Assembly: GCA_030748495.1 (NCBI GenBank)
Contig: JASMLX010000021.1
Coordinates: forward strand, 1 to 62,050
Direction of reading: 5' to 3'
DNA length: 62,050 nucleotides
From: Candidatus Poribacteria bacterium
GTDB lineage: Bacteria > Poribacteria > WGA-4E > UBA9662
The stretch's first letter is position 1; each line of letters starts with the position of its first letter. A program made the translations under genes and the position numbers. Positions 1-10,400 of this stretch are shown here, piece after piece. The notes under the pieces are model-generated. The model had not been told where the DNA came from, searched no databases, and was given only the letters and a program-made list of their open reading frames with translations.

Positions 1-1
1 T

Positions 2-385
2 AAAGATCAGGGGTTAGTCTCTTATCGCGGTCGAGTTGGTGGATGGACGACCCTCTGCCAAACCGATGGTGGTCTGATTAAAAAAGACACCTGGGCTAAT
101 ATCACCCTGACCTCCGACACTAAGAAATTCAAGATCTATATCGATGGGGACTTAAAAAAGGAGACCGACTACAAGAAGACAGATGGTAAAAACGCCGAAT
201 ATCGCATCGGAGGATCCGGCGGTGAAACTTACGCCGGGTTGGTAGACGAGGTCGCCTTTTATGCTCGAGCGTTAAGTGATGCCGAAATTAAATCCATTGC
301 CAAAGTCGGGATGGAAGTATTTCTGGCGGTTGATGCTAACGGTAAACTGACCCGGAACTGGGCGAAAATTAAGACCGAATACTAA
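2..385 (+). CDS. LamG/concanavalin-like domain protein, C-terminal part
   Basis: The reading frame is open from the left edge of the window to a TAA at 383-385, so only the last 127 residues are present. They contain the end of a LamG (laminin G-like, concanavalin A-type) beta-sandwich: an IYIDGDL strand, then a glycine-rich turn (RIGGSGG), then AGLVDEVAFYARALS, the classic closing strand of LamG_3 domains. The tail GMEVFLAVDANGKLT...W is of the kind found after LamG domains in secreted Poribacteria/Planctomycetes proteins (from memory, not searched). Such proteins are usually extracellular and carbohydrate- or matrix-binding. The N-terminus and any signal peptide lie outside the window. Confidence 0.8.
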   Translation, partial: KDQGLVSYRGRVGGWTTLCQTDGGLIKKDTWANITLTSDTKKFKIYIDGDLKKETDYKKTDGKNAEYRIGGSGGETYAGLVDEVAFYARALSDAEIKSIAKVGMEVFLAVDANGKLTRNWAKIKTEY

Positions 386-506
386 GGGGATAGCATTTCA
401 CTCTTCGCATCTATCCTGACTTCAGGCCTTCTTCGTTGGTTTTAACCTGGCTGAAGCGCATCTTACGCTTTTCGGGCAAGACCTAGCTTTCGACTTGAGA
501 TTAGCT

Positions 507-2162
507 ATGCTGTACCGTCAACTCCTATCAGTTTTGAGTTTACATCTATTTATCTACCCGATTGGAATTAGCCATAGCCAACAGGTTATTTTTGCTGATG
601 TCACGCAAGTGGCGGGGATTTTCTTCAAGCACGAAGTTGGCAAAACCGACCATAAACATATTGTTGAAACTATGGGCTCAGGTCTGGCCCTATTCGACTA
701 TGACAATGATGATGACCTTGATCTCTACCTGGTCAACGCAGGTGATACGCCAACGGGCCAAAATACAGTTGGTAATGTCCTCTACAGGAACGACGGTGAC
801 GGTACTTTTACCGATGTTAGCCGGCTGGCAGGTGTTAGCGATCTCGGATATGGCATGGCAGCCACGGCGGCCGATTATGATAATGACGGCGATGCTGACC
901 TGTATGTGGCCAATTTCGGCGTAGATGCGTTCTACTGCAACAACGGTGACGGCACCTTTTCCAATGTTACGCAACAGGCCGGTCTCGGCAACCCGGAATG
1001 GGGCGTCGCCAGTACCTTTTTGGACTATGACCTCGATGGCAACCTAGACCTGTTTGTCGTTAATTACTTGGCTTACCACACCGGCATGCCTGTAACGCGT
1101 TTCAGAGGCCAAATCGGTTACGGTCATCCACGCGCCTATACCGGTACCGCGGACCGGCTTTACCAAAACAATGGTGATGGCACTTTTTCCGACGTCTCTC
1201 TGGCAGCTGGTATCACCAATGCCGAAGAGGGACGAGGTATGGGGGTGGTAGCCTTTGACTACGATAATGACCACTGGCCAGACCTATATGTGACGAACGA
1301 CACCAACCGCAATTTTCTCTATCGAAATAATCACGATGGTACCTTCACTGATGAAAGCCTGCTAGCAGGAACCGGCTATGACGAAAATGGGACGGCGGAA
1401 GGATCAATGGGGGTTGACTTCGGTGACTATGACTGTGACGGTTGGCTAGATCTGATCGTAGCTAACTCAGAGACAGCGACACTGTATAGAAACGAGCATC
1501 ACGGGTTCTTCGTTGAAACCACCGTTGACGCTGGCTTGAGCGAACCCACATTTCGTTTCGTCGGCTTTAGCCCGATTTTCCTGGACTACGATAACGATAC
1601 ATATCTAGACCTCTTTTCTGCTAATGGCCACCCGCAAGATATGATCGAACTGCTGATGGATAGTGAAACTTACGCACAGGTTGACCAACTGTTTCGTAAC
1701 CGGGGTGACAGTACATTTGAGGAGGTTTCAGCGATTGCCGGCGACTACTTTCGGTCTCCATATGTCGGTAGGGCTTGTGCCGGTGGTGACTACGATAAAG
1801 ATGGTGACCTAGATCTCTTCATCTCCAACTCAAATCAACCCGCAGTTTTACTCCGTAATGAAGTAGGGAACCAGAAAAACTGGTTACAGATCCGTTTGCA
1901 AGGCAGTTACAGTAACCGAGATGGAATTGGTTCTCGGGTACTCATAGAAAGCCAGAGTGGCCGTCAAACAGCAGAGGTGAAAAGCGGATCGTCCTACGCC
2001 TCTTCTAGCGACCTTCGCCTGCATTTTGGACTTGGCACTGACACCGTGGTAGATAGGATCCAAATTCACTGGAGCCGAGGTGCTGTACAGGAACGCTTTC
2101 GGGTTCAGGCGAATCAGATGGTAGTCATTCTAGAGCCCTCCTCATCCTCTTCAAAAAAATGA
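507..2162 (+). CDS. Secreted FG-GAP repeat protein with C-terminal ASPIC/UnbV domain (CRTAC1-like)
   Basis: A secreted beta-propeller protein of about 551 residues. The start is chosen at ATG 507 (an in-frame TTG at 495 would add four residues); a GAG lies seven bases upstream of the ATG, and the sequence MLYRQLLSVLSLHLF... makes a good signal peptide ending near SHSQQ. The body holds about seven FG-GAP/VCBS repeats recognisable by calcium-binding DxDxDxDxDL loops (DYDNDDDLDLYL, DYDNDGDADLYV, DYDLDGNLDLFV, DYDKDGDLDLFI and others), with GDGTFTDVS connectors. The last ~75 residues (NWLQIRLQGSYSNRDGIGSRV ... SSDLRLHFGLG ... IHWSRG) are an ASPIC/UnbV domain. The family is common in marine bacteria; the molecular role is unknown, probably surface binding or adhesion. 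Confidence 0.9.
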   Translation: MLYRQLLSVLSLHLFIYPIGISHSQQVIFADVTQVAGIFFKHEVGKTDHKHIVETMGSGLALFDYDNDDDLDLYLVNAGDTPTGQNTVGNVLYRNDGDGTFTDVSRLAGVSDLGYGMAATAADYDNDGDADLYVANFGVDAFYCNNGDGTFSNVTQQAGLGNPEWGVASTFLDYDLDGNLDLFVVNYLAYHTGMPVTRFRGQIGYGHPRAYTGTADRLYQNNGDGTFSDVSLAAGITNAEEGRGMGVVAFDYDNDHWPDLYVTNDTNRNFLYRNNHDGTFTDESLLAGTGYDENGTAEGSMGVDFGDYDCDGWLDLIVANSETATLYRNEHHGFFVETTVDAGLSEPTFRFVGFSPIFLDYDNDTYLDLFSANGHPQDMIELLMDSETYAQVDQLFRNRGDSTFEEVSAIAGDYFRSPYVGRACAGGDYDKDGDLDLFISNSNQPAVLLRNEVGNQKNWLQIRLQGSYSNRDGIGSRVLIESQSGRQTAEVKSGSSYASSSDLRLHFGLGTDTVVDRIQIHWSRGAVQERFRVQANQMVVILEPSSSSSKK

Positions 2163-2205
2163 TAAAAAGGGAATTTTCAACTTACTCTTGGGTAAGAGGC
2201 CGCTG

Positions 2206-2907
2206 CTAGGAGAGATCCGCAATTTGGGCTGCAAGTCCAGTCTCTGCAAATGGTACACCGAGTGCATTTTGTTGAAATCTTATATCGTTCGGTGACACTA
2301 AACCGCCTGAAACTAACAAGCGCATGGCTTCCTCAGCCCGGATATCAAGTTCATAGACCGAACCGGCGCAACAAAATAGCAGCACACCTGTGGTCGGATT
2401 GGGACTAGTTGGAACAAAGATCGTTAGGAGCGGATCGGGGTTGTCTGCTTCCTGAACCTCTCCTGTCACGAATCCAATTACTCTAAAAGGCGAACCCGGT
2501 GGTTTAATTGACACTACGCGCTTAAAACGGCCCGAATCGTGTGGGTTGAGTAGAATTCCGACAAATTCTTTGACCGGTGCATACACCTCACGCACTAACG
2601 GAATTTGGCCTAAGATCTGCTCTGTGGTAGCGACTAAACGTCGCCCAATGAAATTGGAAACAGTCAAACCTGTGAGGTAAATGATCAGGAATGTCGCTAA
2701 CAATCCCAAGATTGTCTGAACGGTGGGGCCAAATAGAAGGGGATACTGACCAGAGGGAAAAAACGGCTCCAGCAGATTAGGAAGCCACCCGCCAATTTTA
2801 TCAAAAAGAAAACTGGCAATAAAAAAGGTAACACCGAGTGGGACAAGCGTAAGGATTCCTGCAATTAGTGAGCTTTTAAGATGGTCTTTGAATTTCTCCT
2901 TCATCAT
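2206..2907 (-). CDS. DUF502 family inner-membrane protein
   Basis: A 233-residue membrane protein. The N-terminal FKDHLKSSLIAGILTLVPLGVTF segment and a second hydrophobic segment (TVQTILGLLATFLIIYLTGL) followed by VSNFIGRRL and an IPLVREVYAPVKEF stretch are typical of DUF502. The C-terminal half is soluble and contains TIFVPTSPNPTTG, a conserved signature of the family. Length agrees with the usual 200-240 residues. Function is not established. It points away from the cobalamin adenosyltransferase gene across a 173-bp region that holds an inverted repeat, and converges with the FG-GAP gene, from which it is separated by 43 bp. Confidence 0.85.
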   Translation of the reverse strand: MMKEKFKDHLKSSLIAGILTLVPLGVTFFIASFLFDKIGGWLPNLLEPFFPSGQYPLLFGPTVQTILGLLATFLIIYLTGLTVSNFIGRRLVATTEQILGQIPLVREVYAPVKEFVGILLNPHDSGRFKRVVSIKPPGSPFRVIGFVTGEVQEADNPDPLLTIFVPTSPNPTTGVLLFCCAGSVYELDIRAEEAMRLLVSGGLVSPNDIRFQQNALGVPFAETGLAAQIADLS

Positions 2908-2958
2908 TCCAAAAAGCTCACTAATTGCAGGCCATCAGTTTTTTCTTATTAGTTAATT

Positions 2959-2982
2959 TCATACGATAATAACTTCGTATGA
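2959..2982. repeat. 8-bp perfect inverted repeat in a divergent promoter region
   Basis: TCATACGA and TCGTATGA form a perfect 8-bp inverted repeat separated by TAATAACT. It lies between the divergent starts of the DUF502 gene (2907) and the adenosyltransferase gene (3081), about 50 bp upstream of a promoter-like sequence. That placement fits an operator for a dimeric regulator; the alternative is chance. The right part contains ATAACTTCGTAT, coincidentally identical to 12 bases of a loxP arm, but no matching second arm is present. Confidence 0.4.
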
Positions 2983-3013
2983 TAGCACAGCTTCTTAAGC
3001 TTCGTCAATAACA

Positions 3014-3043
3014 TTGACATTGATACAGTCCATGTGGCAGAAT
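3014..3043 (+). promoter_or_regulatory. Possible sigma70-type promoter for the adenosyltransferase operon
   Basis: TTGACA at 3014-3019 and CAGAAT at 3038-3043 (4 of 6 matches to TATAAT) are separated by 18 bp. The predicted transcript would begin about 30 nt upstream of ATG 3081. The -10 box is weak, so this is tentative. Confidence 0.35.
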
Positions 3044-3080
3044 TAGCGGGTTTCTTGTCTGCATTCTTTCCCATTACCTT

Positions 3081-3641
3081 ATGAGGATCTATACTAAAAC
3101 TGGTGACACCGGTCAAACTTCGCTCTATGGTGGTCAGCGTGTAGATAAAGATGCGACACAAATTCAAGTTGTTGGTGAAATCGATGAGCTAAACGCCTAC
3201 TTAGGTTTAGCCAGATCTACTAACGACAACTTCCAAATTAATGAGGTGTTGCAACGAGTCCAGCACGAACTTTTCAGTCTTGGTGCGGAACTAGGCACAC
3301 CATCCAACCACCACCACAAACTCACTTTCCAAATGGCTCAACAACAAGTTTCTCAATTGGAGATCGATATCGACACCTTGGAAAATGAACTGCCACCAAT
3401 TCGGCAGTTCATTTTACCCGGAGGCGCGCTCTCCTCTTCAGTGCTTCATTTGGCACGCACGGTCTGTCGCCGTTGCGAACGTCGGGTGGTAGCCTTGAGC
3501 AAAGATCAACCGGTTGCCCCAGAAATCTTTCAGTATCTGAACCGGCTTTCAGATCTGCTGTTTGTCGTGGCCCGTTTGACTAACGCAAAAATCGGTGTGG
3601 CAGATGTCTTTTGGACTCAACCGCCTCCTCAACAACGATGA
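3081..3641 (+). CDS. Cob(I)yrinic acid a,c-diamide adenosyltransferase, PduO type
   Basis: This enzyme transfers the adenosyl group of ATP to cob(I)alamin, making coenzyme B12. The 186-residue protein starts with the PduO-family ATP-binding signature (IYTKTGDTGQTSLYGGQRV) and has the conserved VGEIDELNAYLG, FILPGG and ARTVCRRCERRV motifs in the expected order, including the arginine-rich catalytic helix. Length fits the single-domain bacterial form. The ATG start is followed directly by the conserved N-terminus. Its TGA stop overlaps the ATG of the next gene (ATGA), indicating translational coupling. The presence of the enzyme implies use of adenosylcobalamin-dependent enzymes elsewhere in the genome. 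Confidence 0.95.
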   Translation: MRIYTKTGDTGQTSLYGGQRVDKDATQIQVVGEIDELNAYLGLARSTNDNFQINEVLQRVQHELFSLGAELGTPSNHHHKLTFQMAQQQVSQLEIDIDTLENELPPIRQFILPGGALSSSVLHLARTVCRRCERRVVALSKDQPVAPEIFQYLNRLSDLLFVVARLTNAKIGVADVFWTQPPPQQR

Positions 3642-4396
3642 GACTGGAGAATAAAGTCGCTATTATTACAGGTGCGGCTAGTGGTATAGGCAAAGCGACT
3701 GCGCTTCGGTTTGCTGAAGAGGGGGCTAAAGTTGTAATTGATGATATCAACGTTGAAGCCGGCGCTCAACTGGCAACTGAAATTATAGACAATGATGGGA
3801 CCGCAATTTTTGTCCCGGCCGACGTCTCAGCACCTGGGCACGTCGAGCAACTAATGACAGAAACTCAACTGCACTTTGGTACGATTGATATTCTGGTCAA
3901 TAATGCACTCTGCAATACAGCACATGTTCTGGAAAATAATTGGGATCCAATTATTGATGTGGCCTTGCGTGGAACTGATCACTGCACTAAAGCCGCCATT
4001 ACAGCTATGCAGCAAAACGGTGGTGGAAGTATCATTAATATTGCCTCGGTCAATGCTTTGATTGGGTTACAAAGCATCCACGCATATTCTGCTGTTAAAG
4101 GAGCAGTGGTTGCTTATACCAAGTCAATGGCCGTCAGCCATGGTCGAGACAATATTCGCATTAATTGTATTTGTCCCGGTACCATTCAAACCGAAGTTTG
4201 GATGCCGATGGTCGAGAGAAACCCTAATATCTTTGATGATCTGCTTCCCTGGTATCCGCTGGGCCGGATCGGTCAACCAATCGACATTGCCAACGCAGCT
4301 TTGTTCCTAGCTTCCGATGAAGCCGCTTTTGCTACCGGTTCTGTTCTTGTCATTGATGGAGGGTTGACTGCAGGTCTACCCCAATTTCCAATTTGA
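3638..4396 (+). CDS. SDR-family NAD(P)-dependent oxidoreductase
   Basis: A short-chain dehydrogenase of 252 residues. The start is placed at ATG 3638, which overlaps the preceding stop as ATGA; a longer in-frame TTG at 3611 would lie inside the upstream gene and adds residues not seen in the family. The Rossmann nucleotide-binding motif is TGAASGIG near residues 11-18; the usual NNAG motif reads NNAL; the catalytic Ser/Tyr/Lys are in INIASVN and YSAVK; the C-terminal FATGSVLVIDGGLTAG is typical of the FabG-like classical subgroup. The substrate cannot be told. It lies second in the run that continues into the C25 peptidase 16 bp later. Confidence 0.92.
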   Translation: MRLENKVAIITGAASGIGKATALRFAEEGAKVVIDDINVEAGAQLATEIIDNDGTAIFVPADVSAPGHVEQLMTETQLHFGTIDILVNNALCNTAHVLENNWDPIIDVALRGTDHCTKAAITAMQQNGGGSIINIASVNALIGLQSIHAYSAVKGAVVAYTKSMAVSHGRDNIRINCICPGTIQTEVWMPMVERNPNIFDDLLPWYPLGRIGQPIDIANAALFLASDEAAFATGSVLVIDGGLTAGLPQFPI

Positions 4397-4412
4397 CGCC
4401 AATTTCTAATTT

Positions 4413-7400
4413 GTGAGAAGTACGACTTCGCCCCACCTCACAGCCCATAACACCACTTTCGTTCTGCTAATCGCTCTCTCTTTTATAAGCGGATCTATCT
4501 CGGCCGGTCAAATTGTAAGGCCAGATGCCAATGGTGTGACCATCGAGTTTGATCTAACCAATCTGACGATTAGCGAGGTAGAAGTAGAGGGGCAGATTGG
4601 TCAGGGACAGGTCAAGTACCATCGAATTCATTACGGCAATCGGGAAAAGGCGAATAGATCAACCGCAGAATCCACCGGTCGATTAAGTGAGGTAGGAAAC
4701 CCACAACTCCCGGTTTCAAGATTCATCATCGGTGTGCCACCGCAATCCAAGCCATGGGTTGAAGCAATTCAAACCATCACAAGCCGTCGCTACGGTATTC
4801 GTGTCCTACCGACACCTCATCAAACGATCACTTCCGGGAACAGTGTTCAACTTCGTCAACAAGCTCAACTGACTGAACTAAGTCGGACACCACTTGGCGG
4901 TAATAGTAGCACTTCCACTTTCGGAAGCGAGGAGATCCAGACCCACTATCTGGAAAGTGGATCTGCCTACCAAGACGAGGCCAACTATCCTGAGCAAGTG
5001 GCAGCAATCACCTACGATGGGTTCATTCGCTCCCAACGTGTCATCTACTTGGAACTGCACCCGGTTCAGTATCACCCTCGTTCACGAACGCTACTGACCA
5101 ACACACGCCTTGTGGTTAGACTCCATTTTGGTCAAAAAGCATCGGGATCGATGCTGACTCAAGGAGCCTCGATAGACCATCGCATGTCATCTTCGGATCA
5201 AGCTCTATCCTTTCCCGAAAAGGTATTGTCCCTTCCGACAATCAGCGAACCTGCAATCTTTGAGAGACTGTTCCAGCATCAGTTAATCAATGCAGATCAA
5301 GCTCGTCAGTGGCGGCAAAGAAAACTGCCGGGCCGTCTGGCGCCAATGATGCAACCCAATTCTGATGAACTGCAGATTCGCCGGTACAAGATCTACGTCA
5401 GCCAAACGGGGATCTACCGCTTAACTGAATCCGAGCTACGAAACCGGTGGCAGATAGACCTACGTCGTATTAATCCACGTTATTTGCAGTTACATCATAC
5501 AGGTGTTGAGAGACAACACCTATCGGCCCAATCAGAGCAGATTCCAATCTACGTACAGGGGGAAAAAGACGGGCGTTTTGATGCTGAAGATTACATTGAG
5601 TTCCTGGGTCAAAGCCCCTTCTCAAATAATGCTAAAAACCGCTATACTCGTTGGAATATTTACTGGTTGAGTGTCGGTGATACACCCGGTCTTCGGGTGG
5701 CTGAAATAGACGCGAGTCCAACGAACCCGGGGGCCACCTATATTCCCTCTTTCCGTTCCAAGCTCTACTTTGAAGAGGATCATTTACACAGTAATCTACA
5801 GTACGTTACCCCTAATATGGCGGTGCCAAGCTCTTCCGATAGTCAAACGAGGACTGGTCAAAACAGGCGAAAATCGGGCTTTCTTATTGATCAGTCTTAT
5901 AGATCCGTAGCCGACTCGAGCCGGAAAAACCGGTGGTTTGACGCAGTCGAAACCTGGTTTTGGACCGGGGTAAAGAACTCTGGTGATTTTAACCAAATTG
6001 ACCTGGAGGTTCCCCTGTTTGACTTAGCAAAGAGCTTCGATCAACCCCGAATTGAGATCGAGTTACAGGGGGGAACACCAACCGAACACGAAGCACTGGT
6101 TTCTATTAACGATATTCGGATTGACTTTGCCAAGTGGGACAATCAGAATAAGTTTGTTGTGGATCGCACTTTGCGTTTATGGAATAACCTAAAAGATGCG
6201 AGCAAAGGTGAAATCAACACTATTACCCTCGCACGTGTCGACAGTACCACTGAAGAGAATACCACCCGCTACCCGTACCATATCTATATTAACTCTTTCT
6301 CTATTGAGTTTACTCGACTGCTTAAGGCGGTCAATGACGTTCTCGATTTCGCTACCCCCGCATCGGATAAAACCCACGAAGTCCGTCGCCGACGAAACGT
6401 TGAATATCGCCTACAAACCTTTCTCTCTCCGGAGGTTGAGATTTTTGAGTATGATGGGCAACGCCTGCTGGCTAAACTTAACAATGCCGCCGTCCAAGCT
6501 GCTCGACTAGGTGTCAACGACCAGAATCGACTACGGAAAATTGAGCTGATTACACGAGCCGGCCTGATCGGTCAGCGGGTGCCAGAAGTAGCTTACGATG
6601 TCGCTTTTCAAGTTTCCGATGCCCACGATGGCAAATATATAGCGGCTTCCAATCGAGGGGTGAAAAAACCCGATCGAATCGAGATTATAGAACCCAACGA
6701 TCTACTCGAAACGACGAATGGTGCCGATTACATTATCATCGCCCATCCCGTTTATACGGCGGCGGCTCAACGCTTGGCTGATTGGCGCTCAACCGATAGA
6801 GGCGGGGGATTTCGAGTTAAAGTTGCGGATTTGACCCAGATCTACGATACTTTTGGTCACGGTCTGGTCAGTCCGAAAGCAATCAAAGCTTTTCTGAAAT
6901 ATGCTTACCAAAACTGGCAACCGCCCGGTGTGTCCTATGTGGTTTTATTGGGGGATGGTACCTGGGACTTTCGGGGGGTAGACCCAGAAAATTACCTGGA
7001 TCCACCTGAAACAGTCGGATATATTCCGACCCACTATATTTGGACCAGCTCTTTTGGTCAGACATCAAGCGACCACTGGTATACTACTGTCAGCGGGATT
7101 GATGAACTACCGGATTTTTACTTGGGCCGGTTGTCCGTTGAGTCCACGAACCAAGCTCAGGATATTGTGGACAAGATCATCGGTTACGAGTCAAATCGTC
7201 CGAATGGAAAATGGCGGAAGAAAATTATTTCAGTTGCCGACGATGAAGTCAGTAATTCCGGTGACTTTATTTTCAGGAAAAGCCTTAACGAAATCGCTGA
7301 AGGGCATACACTTCTCGGTTATGAAACCATCAAAATCTTTCTCGAAGATGTCATCAGAGAGGTTAAGGCGAACCCAAAGCTCTACGGTGACGAATTACCT

Positions 7401-10400
7401 CGGCGTATAGCCAAAGATCGGGTTATTGAGGCTCTTAGCCAAGGAAGCGTAATTGCACAATATGCAGGTCATGGTGGGCGTGTCGTTTGGGCACACGAAG
7501 CTATTTTTGACAACACTTCGATCGACCAACTAGCGGAAACCCGACATCAACCTTTTATGCTTGTTCTGAGTTGCTACAACGGATACTTCGATAAGCCAGG
7601 TGAACCTAGCATGGCCGAAAAACTACTGAGGCACAAAAATGGTGGGATCATTGCCATGTTGAGTGCAACTAGGCTCACCTATGGTAGTGGTAATGATGCA
7701 CTCAATCGGATTATTTTTAATGCTCTATTTAAGCGAAATATTCGTAACTTTGGTGCCTTAAGCTACGATTCCAAAGTCGAATTATTGGCGACTGAAGGAA
7801 CAGGTCAAATCGATGTTATGCTGGCGTATACACTGTTTGGTGACCCCGCCATGCAGTTAGCCTTGTCTGACTATGAAGTCCAACCACAACTTGAAAACAG
7901 AACCACGGTACCTGGAAAAGACTTGATGATCAAGGCCGGTCAGATTTACAATGTCGATTATGACCCTAAGCAAGAGCAGAAGGTATATACACCACAGCTT
8001 GACTTTACCGGTCAACTGGAGGCTAGGGCCGTCTTCCCCGGTAGTTATAAAACGGTTCAGACCAAAGAGGGGCCAATTGATGTTTATACTGGCGACGTAG
8101 TGGAAACCGCTTCATCACAGGTAATTAACGGTCGCTATAGTCCCATTCGCATCCCCGTACCAGCTAATGCTCGGACAGGTAGCGCACACGTTGAGGTCTA
8201 TGCTGCATCCCGCCATCATATTGCGGTTGGTGGGGTTTCTTTTAGTATTCGAGTTCCTAAAATTATTGACATCCAACCTGAATTGGCGTCTGATACCACT
8301 TTTCAGATCTTGGCTCAGGTGTCAGATGAATTAATGAGTGACCGCCGAACAGGACTACAGTCAGTCTCACTAGAGTGGCGAAATCCAGCAACTCGAGACT
8401 GGAAGACGGTCAAAATGGTGGAAGACGATAGTCGTGGCGTTGGTTGGTATAAAACTCCTTCCCCTCTGCCTTTAGCCTCAAATACCGAGCCGATTCGATT
8501 TCAGATCACTGCAACCGATGTTGATGGGCAGCAGACTAGTTCAGAGATCCAAAATTACCGCCCTTTTGTCTTACCCGATCTAACACCTATTAATGTTGGC
8601 TTCAATACCGACGCATTAATCTACTACGCTTATTCTAACACCAATGGTTGGGAAGTGAAGGCCGATATCGAACAGACCGAAGATTTCCGGATCCAACGGG
8701 ATATTGCCGTTCTATTTTTCTCTGGCAACCCGGACCTAGACCAGGATGGTTTGATTGATGATGATGCCAAACAGCTTGGCCAAACCGTAATTTCTCCCGA
8801 AGCCTGGAAGAAGCGGGAACAGTATATTTCGAGTCAAGATTCCTCAGGGGCCACTTTACCGCTGTCAATTGAAAGAGATCCGCTTAATCTAAATCAATTG
8901 GCAACCGCTACTATTCCCTACCAACTACCGGTTGGTGACCACTTTATTTTTGTTTGGGTCAATCCTGATTCAGTGCAAGGATCAGTGAAGCAAGAAGAGA
9001 TTAACTACCGTAATAATGTCGCCTCTAACCAAATGCAAATCCGGGAAACGTTGGTTGGTGTTAAAGACCTGTATTTTTCCCCTGGCGGTTATGCTGTTAG
9101 CCTGCGTTTACCACAGGTGAGTCTGGGAAAACCGTCTGTCTTGCGTCTAGACCCAGTGGATGTTCTCCCAACTTTACAACCTAGCCTTTCCCCGGCCACA
9201 CTGGGCAGTGGTGCCAATGCTTACACACTCTCTCTGGATTACACCCCGGATGTACCGGCTCACGCTTTCACCTTGACCGCACCGGTTACCGTCGATCTCT
9301 ATTTTGATTGGTCTGCGCTGAAAATGGAGATTCAGAAAGAGTTAGGCCTTAAAAAAGATGAAATCCCAGATCAGAGTCAGTTGGAGACAATCGAAGCCGG
9401 AACAAAACAAATAGCCGGTGAAATACAGGCTTACCGGTGGTTAACCGACATTGGGAAATGGCTGCGTGTGACCAGCAATTCTGATTCTACCTCCATACAA
9501 CTTCAAACTATTGTGACCCGTATCAGACCTAAAAACGATGGTGATGGTTACATTAAAAAAGTGCGACTTGAGCAGGAAAATGCGACAATCGGAAAACAGG
9601 TGTTGCTGTTTACCGGTAAATCGACCTATCGTCTCTATTTAAGTCGATCCCAGACTGATGGACAACTCAATCCCTTGGAATTGGTCGAGAAATCTATCCA
9701 AGTCTCGTCTGTCAATGACAGTTTAGTTTATCGAGGTGGAGTTGCCATTGAAATCAAACAGGGGGCGCAGCCTTTTCGATTTGGCGACGTTCTCAGTTTT
9801 GAGGTTGGTGTTGTTAAATCTGCTGTCGACGAATCCAGCGCTCGCCTCTATGCCTCCGCACTGCAAAATGAAAACATCGGTGACGGTATACTCCAGTTAC
9901 CAGACTTAAATCGCAAGTTACAGTCTAATCGTGCCAATCCTCAGGAACGTTGGGTTATTCTTTTCCTGACCGATCAAACATTTCAGGTGGAAGGGGAATT
10001 TAGCGGTCTGCTAGCAACGAAAGGGCGGGTTGATCAACCCTATGTCGACCCTGCGACCGGACTGAGTTTTCAAATTATTAACGGTCGAGACACCTTTGAA
10101 ATGGGAGACAGTTTCCTTTTCGAAACCCAACTAGTGGGTCGAGTTCAAGCGGAAACCGATCAGCTAGGAACTTTTGCCTTGATGCGCAGTTCGGATCAGA
10201 CGATGCCAGATGTTCAACTAACCGTTGGTAAACAAAACTTTATTAGTGGAGATCCCGTCTCAGAAACCCCACTGATTCAAGCTACGATTAGCGACGATAA
10301 CGGAGTTAACCCAAAATCGGTCAAACTGGGAATTGGTCAAAACAATCGCAATTTTCGATTGCTGACAGATGTCGATGTTAGTACTCAATACGGATCGAGC

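Noticed and set aside
2971..2982. ATAACTTCGTAT, identical to 12 bases of a loxP arm
   Set aside because: The second arm and spacer of loxP are absent; the match is better explained by the local palindrome and chance.
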